From Variovorax sp. (lineage in GTDB: Bacteria > Pseudomonadota > Gammaproteobacteria > Burkholderiales > Burkholderiaceae_C): 64,000 nucleotides of DNA. Position 1 is the first letter of the stretch. Each line of letters starts with the position of its first letter. The notes under the pieces are model-generated. The model saw only the letters and a list, made by a program, of their open reading frames with translations, made no database searches and was not told where the DNA came from. The stretch is from assembly GCA_025352265.1 (NCBI GenBank), contig JANXTS010000056.1:1-64000 (forward strand), given 5' to 3'. Position numbers and translations under genes: made by a program. Below are positions 36,278 to 46,526 of this stretch, piece after piece.

Positions 36278-37400
36278 CACCGGATTTTGGCCCTTTGCGC
36301 GACACGCACGCCCCGCTCTGTTGACGTGGCCCTCGGCTTCGACCACCGGCAAGTGGCTGCGCAGATGCTGCGCGCGGAACGCCTTGTGTATCCGGGTCGC
36401 GTGCTCACTTCGACCTCTTCACGCGTCCACGCCCTGCACTGCTCGCTCAGGCTGAGTCCAATCCCCAGCCGCGTCGGCACCAGCACTTGGCCGTTGGAGC
36501 CAGTCGAAGTGCTCGACCCACAGCTCGGTCGCATACACGGCGCCGAGGTGCACATGCAGCACCATCGCGAAGTGCGGGGCGAGCATCAGGCCCGCCTGCT
36601 TCGCCTGCGCAGCGCTCTTCAGGAATGGCGTGATGCCGCCAACACACGGTGCGTCGGGCATCAGGTAGTCGGCGGCACGATGGCGGATGAGGTCGCCGTG
36701 CTCAGCGGCGCTGGTCAGCATTTCTCCAGTGCCGATCGGTGTGTCGAACGTCGCAGCGAGCGCGGCATGGCCTTCGTTGTCGCACGCGTCGAGCGGCTCT
36801 TCGATCCAGATCAGGTTGAACTGCTCGAAGATCCGGCAAATGCGCTGCGCCGTCGGCCATTCCCATTGCTGGTTGGCGTCGACCATCAGCGGCACGTCGT
36901 CACCCGGGTGTTTGCGTACGGTTTCGACGCGCCGAATGTCGAGCTTGCTATCGGGCTGGCCGACCTTCAGCTTGATGCCGCCGATGCCGCGTCCGATCGA
37001 TGCCGATGCATTGACGACCAACTGATCGATGGGCGTGTGCAGGAAGCCACCTGAGGTGTTGTAGCAGCGCCCCGAGTCACACTGTGAGCCCAGTAATTTC
37101 GAAAACGACAGGCCGACGCGGCGCGCCCTCAAGTCGTAGAGCGCGACGTCGAAGGCACCGATGGTCTGGCCCGCCGGCGCGCTTCGAGCAGCTGAAGCCC
37201 AAGCCCTTGTGCCTGTCTTTCGTCTCGATCTCGGCGAACAGCATCGCGATTTCTGTCATCGGCTTTTTTCGGCCGGTGGGCACCTTGGCATCGCTGATCG
37301 GGTTGGCGAGAGGCAGGTAGCAAGAGGAGACGCGGACCCAGGCGATGCTGTTGCCGGCAACCTGGCTTGAGGTTGCGGGTGATGTAGCTCGGTTCATCAA
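36277..37400 (-). pseudogene. Enolase-superfamily sugar-acid dehydratase, pseudogene
   Basis: Three frames together carry one mandelate racemase/muconate lactonizing enzyme. The N-terminus (SISDAK-type PLANPISDAKVPTGRKKPMT, SKRAGGP) is read from 37400. The barrel (IGGIKLKVGQP, PLMVDANQQWEW, WIEEPLDA, TGEM) is read in the frame ending at 36419. The end of the capping domain (SNGQVLVPTRLGIGLSLSEQ) is read in the frame ending at 36277. About 50 codons between SKRAGGP and IGAFDVALYDLRA are missing, so this is a deletion plus frameshifts, not one sequencing slip. It resembles talarate/galactarate dehydratases and sits at the end of the aldarate operon. Confidence 0.75.
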
Positions 37401-37407
37401 AGCCCGC

Positions 37408-38367
37408 TCACTCGATCGTGATTTTTCCGGTCTCGATGACTTTCTTCCAGCGCGCGTATTCCTTCTGCTGGAACTCCGCGAACTGCGCCGGCGTGTTGGC
37501 GACCATCTCGAAGCCGATGGAGGTGAACTGCTCCTTGACCTTGGGGTCGTTGAGCGCCTCGACGAACGCGGCGTGGGCCTTGTCGCGCACAGCGACGGAC
37601 AAGCCCTTCGGCGCCACGATGGCCTGCCACGAAGAGACCTCGACGCCCTTCACACCGGCTTCGGCGAGCGTCGGAACGTCGGGGAAGATCGGCGAGCGCT
37701 TAGGGCTGGTGATGGCCAGCGCGCGCATCTTGCCGCCCTTGATGTACTGGGCCACCGAGTTGACGTTCTGGAACGACGCGTCGACCTGGCCGCCCATCAG
37801 GTCGGTGTGCGCCGGCGCGCCACCCTTGTACGGCACATGGATGCCGGTGGTGCCCGTCTGCTGCCAGAACAGCTCGGCCGTCAGGTGATCGCTGGAGCCG
37901 TTGCCGGCCGACGCGAAAGTCATCTTGCCGGGATTGGCCTTCTCGTACGCAACGATGTCGGCCACGCTCTTGTGCGGCGAGTTGGCCGGCACCACCAGAA
38001 TGTTGGGCGAAGCGACTGCCACGGTGATGAGGTCGAAGTCTTTCAGAGCGTCGTACTGCAGGCTTTTGAGCAGATGCGGAACGATCACCAGCGGCCCTAG
38101 GGACGTCACCAGGAAGGTGTAGCCATCCGGTGCCGCGCGCTTGACGAACGTGGCGCCGATGGTGCCTGTGGCACCTGCCTTGTTGTCGACCAGGAACGAC
38201 TGCTTGAACTTGTCGCCCATACGGGGCCCGACGGCGCGGGCGACCTGGTCGGTCGAGCCGCCCGGCGGAAACGGAACGACGAGCGTCACGGACCTCTCGG
38301 GCCAGTTTTCGGCGTTGGCGACGAAGGCCACGAGGCCTATAGCGACGGCGGTCAGCAGCTTCTTCAT
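37408..38367 (-). CDS. tctC: Bug family (TctC-like) tripartite tricarboxylate transporter binding protein
   Basis: ATG 38367 starts a Sec signal (KKLLTAVAIGLVAFVANA); the frame to 38415 is shadow. The 319-residue protein has the Bug pattern: VTLVVPFPPGGSTDQVARAV, then NKAGATGTIGATFVKRAAPDGYT, then SPKRSPIFPDVPTLAEAG. It should bind a carboxylate in the periplasm for TctAB-type membrane proteins, which are not in this window. Its position behind garL-garR makes an aldarate or related acid the likely ligand. Confidence 0.88.
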   Translation of the reverse strand: MKKLLTAVAIGLVAFVANAENWPERSVTLVVPFPPGGSTDQVARAVGPRMGDKFKQSFLVDNKAGATGTIGATFVKRAAPDGYTFLVTSLGPLVIVPHLLKSLQYDALKDFDLITVAVASPNILVVPANSPHKSVADIVAYEKANPGKMTFASAGNGSSDHLTAELFWQQTGTTGIHVPYKGGAPAHTDLMGGQVDASFQNVNSVAQYIKGGKMRALAITSPKRSPIFPDVPTLAEAGVKGVEVSSWQAIVAPKGLSVAVRDKAHAAFVEALNDPKVKEQFTSIGFEMVANTPAQFAEFQQKEYARWKKVIETGKITIE

Positions 38368-38395
38368 GGGTCCTTCCTCGATCACTTCAGTGGGC

Positions 38396-39274
38396 TCAGC
38401 CCTGTGCAACTTCATGCGCCGCCATCTGCTCCAGCGCCTTCACCAGCGCCGAGTGGTCCAGTTGATCCCAGCCATGCGCTGCGCACGACGCCATCAGCTG
38501 CGCGGCCGATGCGGTCTGCGGCAAGGCCAAGCCCATCGACTTGGCACCGGCCAGCGCCAGACTCAGATCCTTCTGATGCAGCGCGATGCGAAAGCCTGGG
38601 TTGAAAGTGCGTTTGATCATCCGCTCGCCATGCACTTCGAGGATGCGGCTGGCCGCGAATCCGCCCATCAGGGCCTGCCGCACCTTGGCCGGATCGGCAC
38701 CGGCCTTGCTGGCGAACAACAGCGCTTCGCCCACTGCCGCGATGTTCAACGCCACGATGATCTGGTTGGCCACCTTGGTCGTCTGCCCATCGCCGTTGCC
38801 GCCCACCAGCGTGATGTTCTTGCCCATCGCCTCGAGCAGCGGTTTGACCTTTTCGAAGGTCGCCTCGGAGCCGCCGCACATGATCGTGAGGCTCGCTGCC
38901 TTGGCACCGACTTCGCCGCCGGACACCGGCGCATCGAGGTACTCGCAGCCGAGGTCGTTGATCTTTTTCGCGAAAGTCTTGGTCTCGATCGGCGAGATGC
39001 TGCTCATGTCCATCACGGTCTTGCCGGCTGACAAGCCTTCGGCCACGCCATCCTTGCCGAACAGCACCGTATCGACATCGGGCGTGTCGGGCAGCATCAG
39101 CACGATGACATCGGCGGCGCGCGCGACATCGGCGTTGGTCTTGCAGGCCGTGGCCTTCGCCAGCGATTCAGGCACCTTGCTGCGAGTGCGCACGAAGAGT
39201 TCGTGGCCTGCGTTCAGAAGGTTGAGCGCCATGGGTGCTCCCATGATGCCGAGGCCGATGAATCCGATTTTCAT
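38396..39274 (-). CDS. garR: 2-hydroxy-3-oxopropionate (tartronate semialdehyde) reductase
   Basis: ATG 39274 is chosen because the Rossmann motif GFIGLGIMGAPMA then starts at residue 4; the longer frame to 39634 is antisense of the aldolase. The 292-residue protein has the beta-hydroxyacid dehydrogenase signatures DAPVSGGEVGAKAASLTIM near 120 and the catalytic Lys in GQTTKVANQIIV near 170. It reduces tartronate semialdehyde from the GarL reaction to D-glycerate. It lies in an operon between garL and tctC. Confidence 0.9.
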   Translation of the reverse strand: MKIGFIGLGIMGAPMALNLLNAGHELFVRTRSKVPESLAKATACKTNADVARAADVIVLMLPDTPDVDTVLFGKDGVAEGLSAGKTVMDMSSISPIETKTFAKKINDLGCEYLDAPVSGGEVGAKAASLTIMCGGSEATFEKVKPLLEAMGKNITLVGGNGDGQTTKVANQIIVALNIAAVGEALLFASKAGADPAKVRQALMGGFAASRILEVHGERMIKRTFNPGFRIALHQKDLSLALAGAKSMGLALPQTASAAQLMASCAAHGWDQLDHSALVKALEQMAAHEVAQG

Positions 39275-39323
39275 TTGATGGGTCCTTAGATATTCGCTTG
39301 AGATTTCGCTGCGCTCGATGTGA

Positions 39324-40154
39324 TCAATATTGCGGTGCGAGCGGCGGCGTTTCGCCATCGCGGTAGTTGTCGCAAAGTGCCTGCGTACCACCGCGCAGCA
39401 CGCCCAGGTCGCTGCCCACTGCGACGAAGGTGGCACCCCAATCCAGGTAGCGCCGTGCATCGGCCTCGACGGGCGCCAGGATGCCGCTCGGCTTGCCGGC
39501 GGCGTGTGCGCTTTCGAACACTTGCTTGATGGCCGCCTGCACATCGGGATGGCTCGGGTTGTGCAAATGTCCGTAGCCGGCCGCAAGGTCTTGCGGCCCC
39601 ACGAAGATTCCGTCGATGCCCTCGACCGCTGCAATCTCCCGCGTCGCCTCGACGCCCGCTCTGCTCTCGATCTGCACCATCACCGCGATGTGGTCGTTGG
39701 CTTGATGGATGTATTGCGGGAGCGCGCCGTAGCGATTGCCGCGCTGCGACACCGACACGCCGCGCACGCCCTGCGGCGGGTAGCGGGTCGCCGCCACCGC
39801 TTGCCGCGCTTCGGCAGCGCTTTGCACGAACGGGATGAGCAGGTTGTAGACGCCCGCATCGAGCAGGCGCTTGATCTCGACCGTGTTGTTCCACGAAGGC
39901 CGCACCACCGGCGCGCTAGCGCTGTCTTTTAATGCCATCAACTGCGGGATGAGATTGATGGAATCGTTCGGCGCGTGCTCTGCATCCAGAAGGATCCAGT
40001 CGAAGCCGGCGATGCCCAGCACCTCCGCGGCGATGGGGCTAGCGAGGGAACACCAGCAGCCGATGAGTCGCTTGCCAGCGACCAGATCGGCGCGGAAAGT
40101 GTTGGGCAAGCCGCGATAGGGTGTGGTCGCGGGGCCGGTGGAAGAAGCGTTCAT
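39324..40154 (-). CDS. garL: 2-dehydro-3-deoxyglucarate aldolase family (HpcH/HpaI)
   Basis: ATG 40154 has GGAGA 8 bp upstream; the frame to 40394 is shadow. The 276-residue class II aldolase has [28 protein letters not shown], the metal-binding Glu in [12 protein letters not shown] and [14 protein letters not shown]. It cleaves 5-keto-4-deoxy-D-glucarate to pyruvate and tartronate semialdehyde, and GarR follows in the operon. Specificity for related 4-hydroxy-2-oxoacids cannot be excluded. It is divergent from garD. Confidence 0.87.
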   Translation of the reverse strand: MNASSTGPATTPYRGLPNTFRADLVAGKRLIGCWCSLASPIAAEVLGIAGFDWILLDAEHAPNDSINLIPQLMALKDSASAPVVRPSWNNTVEIKRLLDAGVYNLLIPFVQSAAEARQAVAATRYPPQGVRGVSVSQRGNRYGALPQYIHQANDHIAVMVQIESRAGVEATREIAAVEGIDGIFVGPQDLAAGYGHLHNPSHPDVQAAIKQVFESAHAAGKPSGILAPVEADARRYLDWGATFVAVGSDLGVLRGGTQALCDNYRDGETPPLAPQY

Positions 40155-40386
40155 CGGGAAGTCTCCGCAAGGACTTTTGGCTTTTTCGAACAAGTGAGCG
40201 AATCGGTTCTGAGTCCTTCTCGAGCCCCTTTTGCGCAGGTCATCGTACAACGTGTCATGCGATGCAACGTAAGGGAAAACACTCAAAACGCCAATAGAAA
40301 ACCGAAAATCGGTGCGTTGACGCGATTGATTGATATCGGTACCATTGCCCACGCCCTGCAGAGTCGTCGTATAACTTAGAAAACCC
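40155..40386. promoter_or_regulatory. Divergent garL/garD promoter region with TCGTRYAAC repeats
   Basis: The 232-bp gap must hold both promoters. Two near-identical 9-mers in the same orientation, TCGTACAAC (40243-40251) and TCGTATAAC (40367-40375), lie near its two ends and may be operator half-sites. No dedicated regulator is encoded beside the operons. Confidence 0.4.
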
Positions 40387-41982
40387 ATGAGCACACCTCG
40401 CGCGCCCCTCTACATCACGATGGACGAGCGCGACAACGTCGCCATCGTCGTCAACGATGGTGGCCTTCCGGCAGGCACCGTTTTCCCATCAGGACTCACC
40501 CTCGTCGACAAGGTGCCGCAGGCCCACAAGGTCGCGTTGGTCGACATTCCCTTGGGCGGCGAGGTGCGGCGCTACAACGTGGTTATCGGCTATGCGTTGA
40601 AGGACTTGAAGGTCGGCACCTGGGTGCACGAACGCCTTCTAAAGATGCCGGCCGCGCGCGAGTTGGTCGGCCTGCCGATCGCCACCGTCAAGCCGGAGCC
40701 GCAACCGCCACTGGAGGGCTACACCTTCGAGGGCTATCGCAACCTTGACGGCTCGGTGGGCACGCGAAACATCCTCGCCATCACGCAGACCGTGCAGTGC
40801 GTTGCCGGCGTGACTGACTTCGCGGTGACGCGCATCAAGGCCGAGCTGCTGCCCAAGTACCCGAACGTCGACGACGTCGTGGCGCTCGAACACACCTACG
40901 GCTGCGGCGTCGCCATCGACGCGCCCGACGCGATCATCCCGATCCGCACACTGCGCAACATCAGCCTCAACCCGAACTTCGGCGGCGAGGTGATGCTGGT
41001 CAGCCTGGGCTGCGAAAAGCTTCAGCCCGAGCGCCTGATGCCGCCCGGCACCATCCCGCTGATCGACGAGCGCAACGTGGCCGACGTCGGCGACAGCGCC
41101 AGTCCCAAGCTCGACGTCGTGTGCCTGCAGGACGACGCGCATGTCGGCTTCATGTCGATGGTCGACGCCATCATGCGGCAGGCTGAAGAACACCTGGAAC
41201 GCCTGAACGACCGCCGTCGCGAGACCGTGCCGGCGAGCGAGTTGGTGGTCGGTGTGCAATGCGGCGGCAGCGATGCGTTCTCAGGCGTCACCGCCAATCC
41301 GGCCGTCGGCTTTTGCACCGACCTGCTGGTGCGTGCCGGTGCCACCGTCATGTTCTCCGAAGTGACCGAGGTACGCGACGGCATCGACCAACTCACCTCG
41401 CGCGCCAGCACGCCGGAGGTGGCCGAAGCCATGATTCGCGAGATGGCCTGGTACGACGCTTACCTGGAAAAAGGCCGTGTCGATCGCAGCGCCAACACGA
41501 CGCCCGGCAATAAGAAGGGCGGCCTTTCGAACATCGGCGAGAAGGCGATGGGCTCGATCGTCAAGTCCGGCACGTCACCGATCTCCGGCGTCCTCGCACC
41601 GGGGGAAAGCGCACGGCAAAAGGGCATCACCAGCGGCTTGATATACGCGGCGACTCCGGCCAGCGACTTCATCTGCGGCACGCTGCAACTTGCCGCCGGC
41701 ATAAACCTGCACGTGTTCACCACCGGCCGCGGTACGCCCTACGGACTGGCCGAAGTACCCGTTATCAAGGTGGCAACTCGCGAAGACCTGGCACGCCGTT
41801 GGCACGACCTCATGGACATCAACGCCGGCACCATCGCCACGGGAGAGAAGACCATCGCCGACGTCGGCTGGGAGATGTTCGAGCTGATGCTCGATGTCGC
41901 CAGCGGCCGCAAAAAGACGTGGGCCGAACACTGGAAGCTGCACAACGCGCTGGTGTTGTTCAACCCGGCGCCGGTGACCTGA
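40387..41982 (+). CDS. garD: Galactarate dehydratase (UxaA/GarD family)
   Basis: The 531-residue protein has the N-terminal SAF-like domain ([19 protein letters not shown], residues 10-90) and the large UxaA catalytic domain: [18 protein letters not shown] near 125, the Cys-containing [11 protein letters not shown] and [10 protein letters not shown]. Further signatures are [18 protein letters not shown] near 295 and [20 protein letters not shown] near 375. It dehydrates galactarate to 5-keto-4-deoxy-glucarate using iron. Length matches GarD. It is the first gene of the plus-strand aldarate operon. No strong ribosome site is visible. Confidence 0.9.
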   Translation: MSTPRAPLYITMDERDNVAIVVNDGGLPAGTVFPSGLTLVDKVPQAHKVALVDIPLGGEVRRYNVVIGYALKDLKVGTWVHERLLKMPAARELVGLPIATVKPEPQPPLEGYTFEGYRNLDGSVGTRNILAITQTVQCVAGVTDFAVTRIKAELLPKYPNVDDVVALEHTYGCGVAIDAPDAIIPIRTLRNISLNPNFGGEVMLVSLGCEKLQPERLMPPGTIPLIDERNVADVGDSASPKLDVVCLQDDAHVGFMSMVDAIMRQAEEHLERLNDRRRETVPASELVVGVQCGGSDAFSGVTANPAVGFCTDLLVRAGATVMFSEVTEVRDGIDQLTSRASTPEVAEAMIREMAWYDAYLEKGRVDRSANTTPGNKKGGLSNIGEKAMGSIVKSGTSPISGVLAPGESARQKGITSGLIYAATPASDFICGTLQLAAGINLHVFTTGRGTPYGLAEVPVIKVATREDLARRWHDLMDINAGTIATGEKTIADVGWEMFELMLDVASGRKKTWAEHWKLHNALVLFNPAPVT

Positions 41983-42068
41983 ATTGCTGCACTGCACTGA
42001 ATTGAATAGACGCCCTCCTCTTCATCGCTCTCAACGAGCCAACTCCCGAACCAACTTCGAACCAATCG

Positions 42069-42989
42069 ATGAATCCGCAAGAACTCAAAACCATCATGGG
42101 CTCCGGCCTGCTCTCGTTCCCGCTCACCGACTTCGATAGCAACGGCGACTTCGACAAGAAAGGCTACGAGAAGCGCCTCGAATGGCTGTCACCTTACGGC
42201 GCGACCGCGCTGTTCGCAGCCGGTGGCACGGGCGAGTTCTTCTCGCTGACGGGTGACGAGTACCCGGGCATCATCAAGACCGCCGTCGACACCTGCCGCG
42301 GCGTGGTGCCGATCATCGCGGGCGCCGGTGGTCCTACGCGCTTCGCGATCCAGTGCGCGCAGGCGGCCGAGAAAGCTGGCGCTCACGGAATCTTGCTGAT
42401 GCCGCACTACCTCACCGAAGCGGGTCAAGAGGGTCTGGCCGCACACGTCGATGCGGTGTGCAAGAGCGTCGATTTCGGCGTGGTGGTCTATAACCGCGGC
42501 GGCGCCACGCGCTTCAAGCCCGACACGCTCGAAGGACTGGCGGAGCGCAACCCGAACCTTGTCGGCTTCAAGGACGGCGTGGGCGATATTGAGGCGATGG
42601 TCGCTGTGTACCAACGCATGGGCGATCGCTTCGCCTACCTGGGCGGATTGCCGACGGCCGAGGTCTATGCCGCCGCTTACAAGGCGATGGGCACGCCCGT
42701 CTATTCGTCGGCTGTCTTCAACTTCATCCCGAAGACGGCGATGCAGTTCTACGCAGCCGTGCGCGACGACGAGATGGCAACGCAGCATCGCTTGCTGAAG
42801 GACTTCTTCATGCCGTATCTGGAGATTCGCAACCGCATGCAAGGCTATGCCGTCAGCATCGTCAAGGCAGGCGCGACCATCGTCGGCCACAGCGCCGGCC
42901 CGGTGCGGCCCCCACTCACCGACTTGAAGCCCGACGAAGTCGAGATGCTGAAGACTCTTATCGACAAACTCGGCCCGCAAGGCCTGTGA
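42069..42989 (+). CDS. kdgD: 5-dehydro-4-deoxyglucarate dehydratase
   Basis: The 306-residue protein is a DapA-family barrel: [36 protein letters not shown] near 55, [11 protein letters not shown] with the catalytic Tyr near 140, and the Schiff-base Lys in [14 protein letters not shown] near 165. It converts 5-keto-4-deoxy-D-glucarate to 2-oxoglutarate semialdehyde with loss of water and CO2. The adjacent dehydrogenase gene should complete the route to 2-oxoglutarate. Stop and next start overlap (ATG within GTGAAAGCC). Confidence 0.92.
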   Translation: MNPQELKTIMGSGLLSFPLTDFDSNGDFDKKGYEKRLEWLSPYGATALFAAGGTGEFFSLTGDEYPGIIKTAVDTCRGVVPIIAGAGGPTRFAIQCAQAAEKAGAHGILLMPHYLTEAGQEGLAAHVDAVCKSVDFGVVVYNRGGATRFKPDTLEGLAERNPNLVGFKDGVGDIEAMVAVYQRMGDRFAYLGGLPTAEVYAAAYKAMGTPVYSSAVFNFIPKTAMQFYAAVRDDEMATQHRLLKDFFMPYLEIRNRMQGYAVSIVKAGATIVGHSAGPVRPPLTDLKPDEVEMLKTLIDKLGPQGL

Positions 42990-44439
42990 AAGCCACCATG
43001 CAACAACACGACAACCTCATCAACGGCGAGTGGACCAAGGGCATCGGGTACAGCCCGAACCTGAACCCGTCCAACCTCGGCGACACCATCGCCGAGTACA
43101 CGCAGGGCGACGCGACCCATGTCAAAGCCGCAGTAGCCGCCGCCACCGCCGCCTTCCCTGCGTGGGCTACCGGCAGCATCCAGGCCCGCTCCGATGCACT
43201 CGACAAAATCGGCACCGAAATCCTGGCGCGCAAGGAAGAGCTCGGTACGCTGCTCGCTCGCGAAGAAGGCAAGACCAAGCCCGAAGGCATCGGCGAAGCC
43301 ACGCGCGCCGGCCAGATCTTCAAGTTCTTCGCGGGTGAATGCCTGCGCCTGTCGGGCGAGCTGCTGCCTTCGGTGCGGCCGAACATCGGCGTGGAAATCA
43401 CGCGTGAACCGGTCGGCGTCGTCGGCCTCATCACGCCGTGGAACTTCCCGATCGCGATCCCGGCCTGGAAGATCGCGCCCGCCCTCGCCTTCGGCAACTG
43501 CGTCGTGTTGAAGCCGGCCGACCTGGTGCCAGGCTGCGCCTGGGTGCTGGCCGAAATCATCAGCCGCTCGGGCATTCCGGCGGGCGTGTTCAACCTCGTG
43601 ATGGGCCGCGGCAGCGTTATCGGCAATGCCTTGGTGAATCACCCCGGCGTGCATGCGATCAGCTTCACAGGGTCGGTCGGCGTAGGCCGTGCCATCGGCA
43701 TCCAGTGCGTGACGAAACAGAAAAAAGTCCAGCTCGAAATGGGCGGCAAGAATCCGCAAGTCGTGCTCGACGATGCCGACCTGGCGCAGGCCGTCGAGCT
43801 CAGCGTGCAGAGCGCCTTCTACGCGACCGGCCAGCGCTGCACCGCGTCGAGTCGAGTCGCTTGATCGTGACAGAAGGGATCTACCCGAAGTTCATCGAGG
43901 CGGTGAAGCAACGCATGGCAAAGATCAAGGTGGGCGATGCGCTCGTTGCCGGCACCGATGTCGGCCCGGTTTCGAGCCAGAGCCAGCTCGACCAGGACTT
44001 GGAGTACGTGCAGATCGGCAAGGACGAAGGCGCTACGCTGGCTGTCGGCGGCGAACGCCTCAAACTCGCGACCGACGGCTTCTACATGTCGCCGGCCCTC
44101 TTCAGCGAATCGGTGGCTTCGATGCGCATCAACAAGGAAGAGATCTTCGGGCCGGTGGCGAGCGTCATCAAGGTCAGGGACTACGAGGAAGCACTCTTTA
44201 CCGCCAACGACACCGAGTTCGGTCTGTCGGCCGGCATCGCGACCACCAGCCTGAAATACGCCACGCACTTCAAGCGCCACAGCCAGGCCGGCATGGTGAT
44301 GGTCAACCTGCCGACCGCGGGTGTCGACTACCACGTGCCTTTTGGCGGCCGCAAGGGATCGAGCTACGGGCCGCGCGAGCAGGGCAAGTACGCGCAGGAG
44401 TTCTTCACGACGGTGAAGACGGCGTATACCTTGGCATGA
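42986..44439 (+). pseudogene. 2-oxoglutarate semialdehyde dehydrogenase, frameshifted by a 5-bp duplication
   Basis: The N-terminal 290 residues are an intact ALDH: LITPWNFPIAIPAWKIAPAL, the catalytic Glu in LEMGGKNPQVV and the catalytic Cys in GQRCTASSR. They are followed by a premature TGA at 43862-43864. The rest (LIVTEGIYPKFIEAVKQRM to the end at 44439) is in another frame. The cause is visible: TCGAG occurs twice in tandem at 43847-43851 and 43852-43856, and removing one copy restores CTASSRLIVTEG. The intact gene would encode about 482 residues. The truncated protein lacks part of the catalytic and the whole oligomerisation region and should be inactive. A second ALDH at 29572 might substitute. 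Confidence 0.85.
43847..43856. repeat. 5-bp tandem duplication (TCGAG)2 causing the frameshift
   Basis: The two copies are adjacent and followed by TCGC. Deleting either one joins the two halves of the dehydrogenase reading frame exactly. Confidence 0.9.
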
Positions 44440-44469
44440 TGAACGAGGCCATAAAAGGGGAGACAAACG

Positions 44470-45816
44470 ATGCCTGAATCTTCGACCCCGCGCATCACCG
44501 ATTTGCGCGTAGTCCCGGTCGCCGGTCGCGACAGCATGCTGCTCAACCTGAGCGGCGCGCACGGGCCCTTCTTCACCCGCAACATTCTCATCCTCACCGA
44601 CAGCGCCGGCCACACCGGCGTGGGCGAGGTACCGGGCGGAGAAAAGATCCGACAGACGCTCGAGGATGCGCGACCGCTGATCGTCGGTCAGCCACTCGGC
44701 TCGCAACAGCGCCTGCTGCAAGACGTACAAACGAAGTTCGCCGACCGCGACAGCGGCGGCCGCGGGCTGCAGACCTTCGACCTGCGCACCACGATCCATG
44801 CGGTTACCGCCATCGAATCGGCGCTGCTCGACTTGCTCGGCCAGCACTTGGATGTGCCGGTCGCGGCGTTGCTCGGCGAAGGCCAGCAACGCGACTCGGT
44901 CGAAATGCTGGGCTATCTGTTCTACGTCGGCGACAAGACGAAGACCGATCTGCCTTACGTGACCGAAGCGGATGCCGACGCCGGCGCAGACAACGACTGG
45001 TCTTGTCTGCGGCATGAGAAGGCGATGACGCCTGAAGCCATCGTCAAACTTGCCGTGGCAGCCCGCGAAAAGTATGGCTTCAACGACTTCAAGCTCAAAG
45101 GCGGTGTGCTGCGCGGCGACGAAGAAGTCGACGCCATCGTCGCGCTGCACGAGCGCTTTCCCGAGGCGCGCGTCACGCTCGACCCCAACGGCGGCTGGCT
45201 GCTCAAAGATGCGATTCGCCTGGGCCATCGCATGCGCGGCATGGTTGCATATGCCGAGGATCCGTGCGGTGCCGAAGACGGTTTTTCAGGCCGCGAAGTG
45301 ATGGCCGAGTTCCGACGTGCCACCGGCTTGCCGACGGCCACCAACATGATCGCCACTGACTGGCGTCAGCTGACTCACGCGCTTTCGTTGCAGTCGATCG
45401 ACATCCCGCTGGCCGATCCGCACTTCTGGACCATGGCCGGTTCGGTGCGGGTCGCGCAGACGTGTCGCGACTGGGGCCTGACCTGGGGTTCGCACTCGAA
45501 CAACCATTTCGACGTGTCGCTGGCGATGTTCACGCACGTGGGCGCGGCGGCGCCGGGAAAAGTGACTGCCATCGACACCCACTGGATCTGGCAGGACGGT
45601 CAGCGCCTGACCGAAGAGCCGTTGCAGATCGTCGGCGGCCATGTGCAGGTCCCGAAGAAACCGGGACTGGGCGTCAAGCTCGACATGGTCGAACTCGAAA
45701 AGGCGCACCAGTTGTACAAGCAGCATGGCCTAGGTTCACGCGACGATGCGATGGCAATGCAGGGGCTGCTGCCTGGCTGGAAGTTCGATCCGAAACGGCC
45801 AGCGTTCGACCGTTAA
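44470..45816 (+). CDS. gudD: Glucarate dehydratase
   Basis: The 448-residue enolase-superfamily enzyme has the GudD pattern: [38 protein letters not shown] and a lid of about 100 residues. The base Lys lies in [13 protein letters not shown] near 215, the metal ligands in VTLDPNGGW and AEDPCG, and NMIATDW near 295 precedes the His base in [12 protein letters not shown] near 340. It dehydrates D-glucarate (and L-idarate) to 5-keto-4-deoxyglucarate, the shared intermediate with GarD. It is the last gene of the plus-strand operon. Confidence 0.93.
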   Translation: MPESSTPRITDLRVVPVAGRDSMLLNLSGAHGPFFTRNILILTDSAGHTGVGEVPGGEKIRQTLEDARPLIVGQPLGSQQRLLQDVQTKFADRDSGGRGLQTFDLRTTIHAVTAIESALLDLLGQHLDVPVAALLGEGQQRDSVEMLGYLFYVGDKTKTDLPYVTEADADAGADNDWSCLRHEKAMTPEAIVKLAVAAREKYGFNDFKLKGGVLRGDEEVDAIVALHERFPEARVTLDPNGGWLLKDAIRLGHRMRGMVAYAEDPCGAEDGFSGREVMAEFRRATGLPTATNMIATDWRQLTHALSLQSIDIPLADPHFWTMAGSVRVAQTCRDWGLTWGSHSNNHFDVSLAMFTHVGAAAPGKVTAIDTHWIWQDGQRLTEEPLQIVGGHVQVPKKPGLGVKLDMVELEKAHQLYKQHGLGSRDDAMAMQGLLPGWKFDPKRPAFDR

Positions 45817-45817
45817 C

Positions 45818-45856
45818 ACTTCGAAAACTTCGAAAGGTGAGTGGCAATTATTCGAA
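45818..45856. promoter_or_regulatory. Three TTCGAA palindromes upstream of the Rrf2 gene
   Basis: ACTTCGAAA occurs twice in tandem (45818-45826, 45827-45835) and TTCGAA again at 45851-45856, in the 111-bp gap before the Rrf2-family gene. They could be its own operator. Confidence 0.35.
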
Positions 45857-45927
45857 TTTTCCTGAAGTGACAAAGAAACTAGAGTGGCCGAACAAGTTCA
45901 ACATAACCCACTCTGGAGACTGTCAAC

Positions 45928-46458
45928 ATGCGCCTCACCACCAAAGGTCGCTTCGCCGTCGCCGCCATGCTCGACATGGCCGAAGCCGCGTCTAACCGCC
46001 CTATCAATCTCGCCGTTCTGAGTCAGCGCCAGAACGTCTCCTTGTCGTATCTGGAGGCATTGTTTTCCCGTCTACGTCGACACGAACTCGTGGCGTCTAC
46101 GCGCGGCCCCGGCGGCGGTTACGCGCTCGCTCGCGATGCGTCGAAAATTACGGTGGCAGACATCCTCTTCGCCGTCGACGGGCCGGTACCGCCAGCGCAG
46201 GAGACCGAACGTCGGGCTACGTCCAGCCCTGACCGGGTGACGACGATGGAGCTCTGGGCTTCGTTGGGGCGGCAGGTCGTCGACTACCTCGATTCGGTCA
46301 CGCTTCAATCTTTGGTGCGTCCCGAAGCAGCGCAGGGCAGCCCGATGCGCGAGATGTTGGCCGCCAGCCTCCCGGCGAACCGCCAACGCGCCAAACCAAG
46401 GATGCCCAAGGGACCGAACTCGGTATTCGCGCTGGGGCAACTGGCTACCCAGAGCTGA
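45928..46458 (+). CDS. Rrf2 family regulator lacking cluster cysteines
   Basis: The 176-residue protein has the Rrf2/IscR winged HTH: MRLTTKGRFAVAAMLDMAEA, LSQRQNVSLSYLEALFSRLR and the wing STRGPGGGYALARDASKITV. IscR and NsrR bind an Fe-S cluster through three Cys near residues 90-106; this protein has none there (PPAQETERRATSSP), so it must sense something else or act without a cofactor. GGAG precedes ATG by 9 bp. Confidence 0.85.
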   Translation: MRLTTKGRFAVAAMLDMAEAASNRPINLAVLSQRQNVSLSYLEALFSRLRRHELVASTRGPGGGYALARDASKITVADILFAVDGPVPPAQETERRATSSPDRVTTMELWASLGRQVVDYLDSVTLQSLVRPEAAQGSPMREMLAASLPANRQRAKPRMPKGPNSVFALGQLATQS

Positions 46459-46526
46459 GAGGCCGAGTCGAGGTTGGAGGCCGTGATGCCCTCACCGCCG
46501 CTGGATGTGTGGTCGGGCGGACCTTG

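Noticed and set aside
43840..43870. Programmed frameshifting in the semialdehyde dehydrogenase gene
   Set aside because: The cause is a clean 5-bp duplication. There is no slippery heptamer or downstream pseudoknot-like element, and the family does not use frameshifting.
43819..45228. A 469-codon minus-strand frame across the aldarate genes
   Set aside because: Antisense of the dehydrogenase and gudD. No coherent domain.
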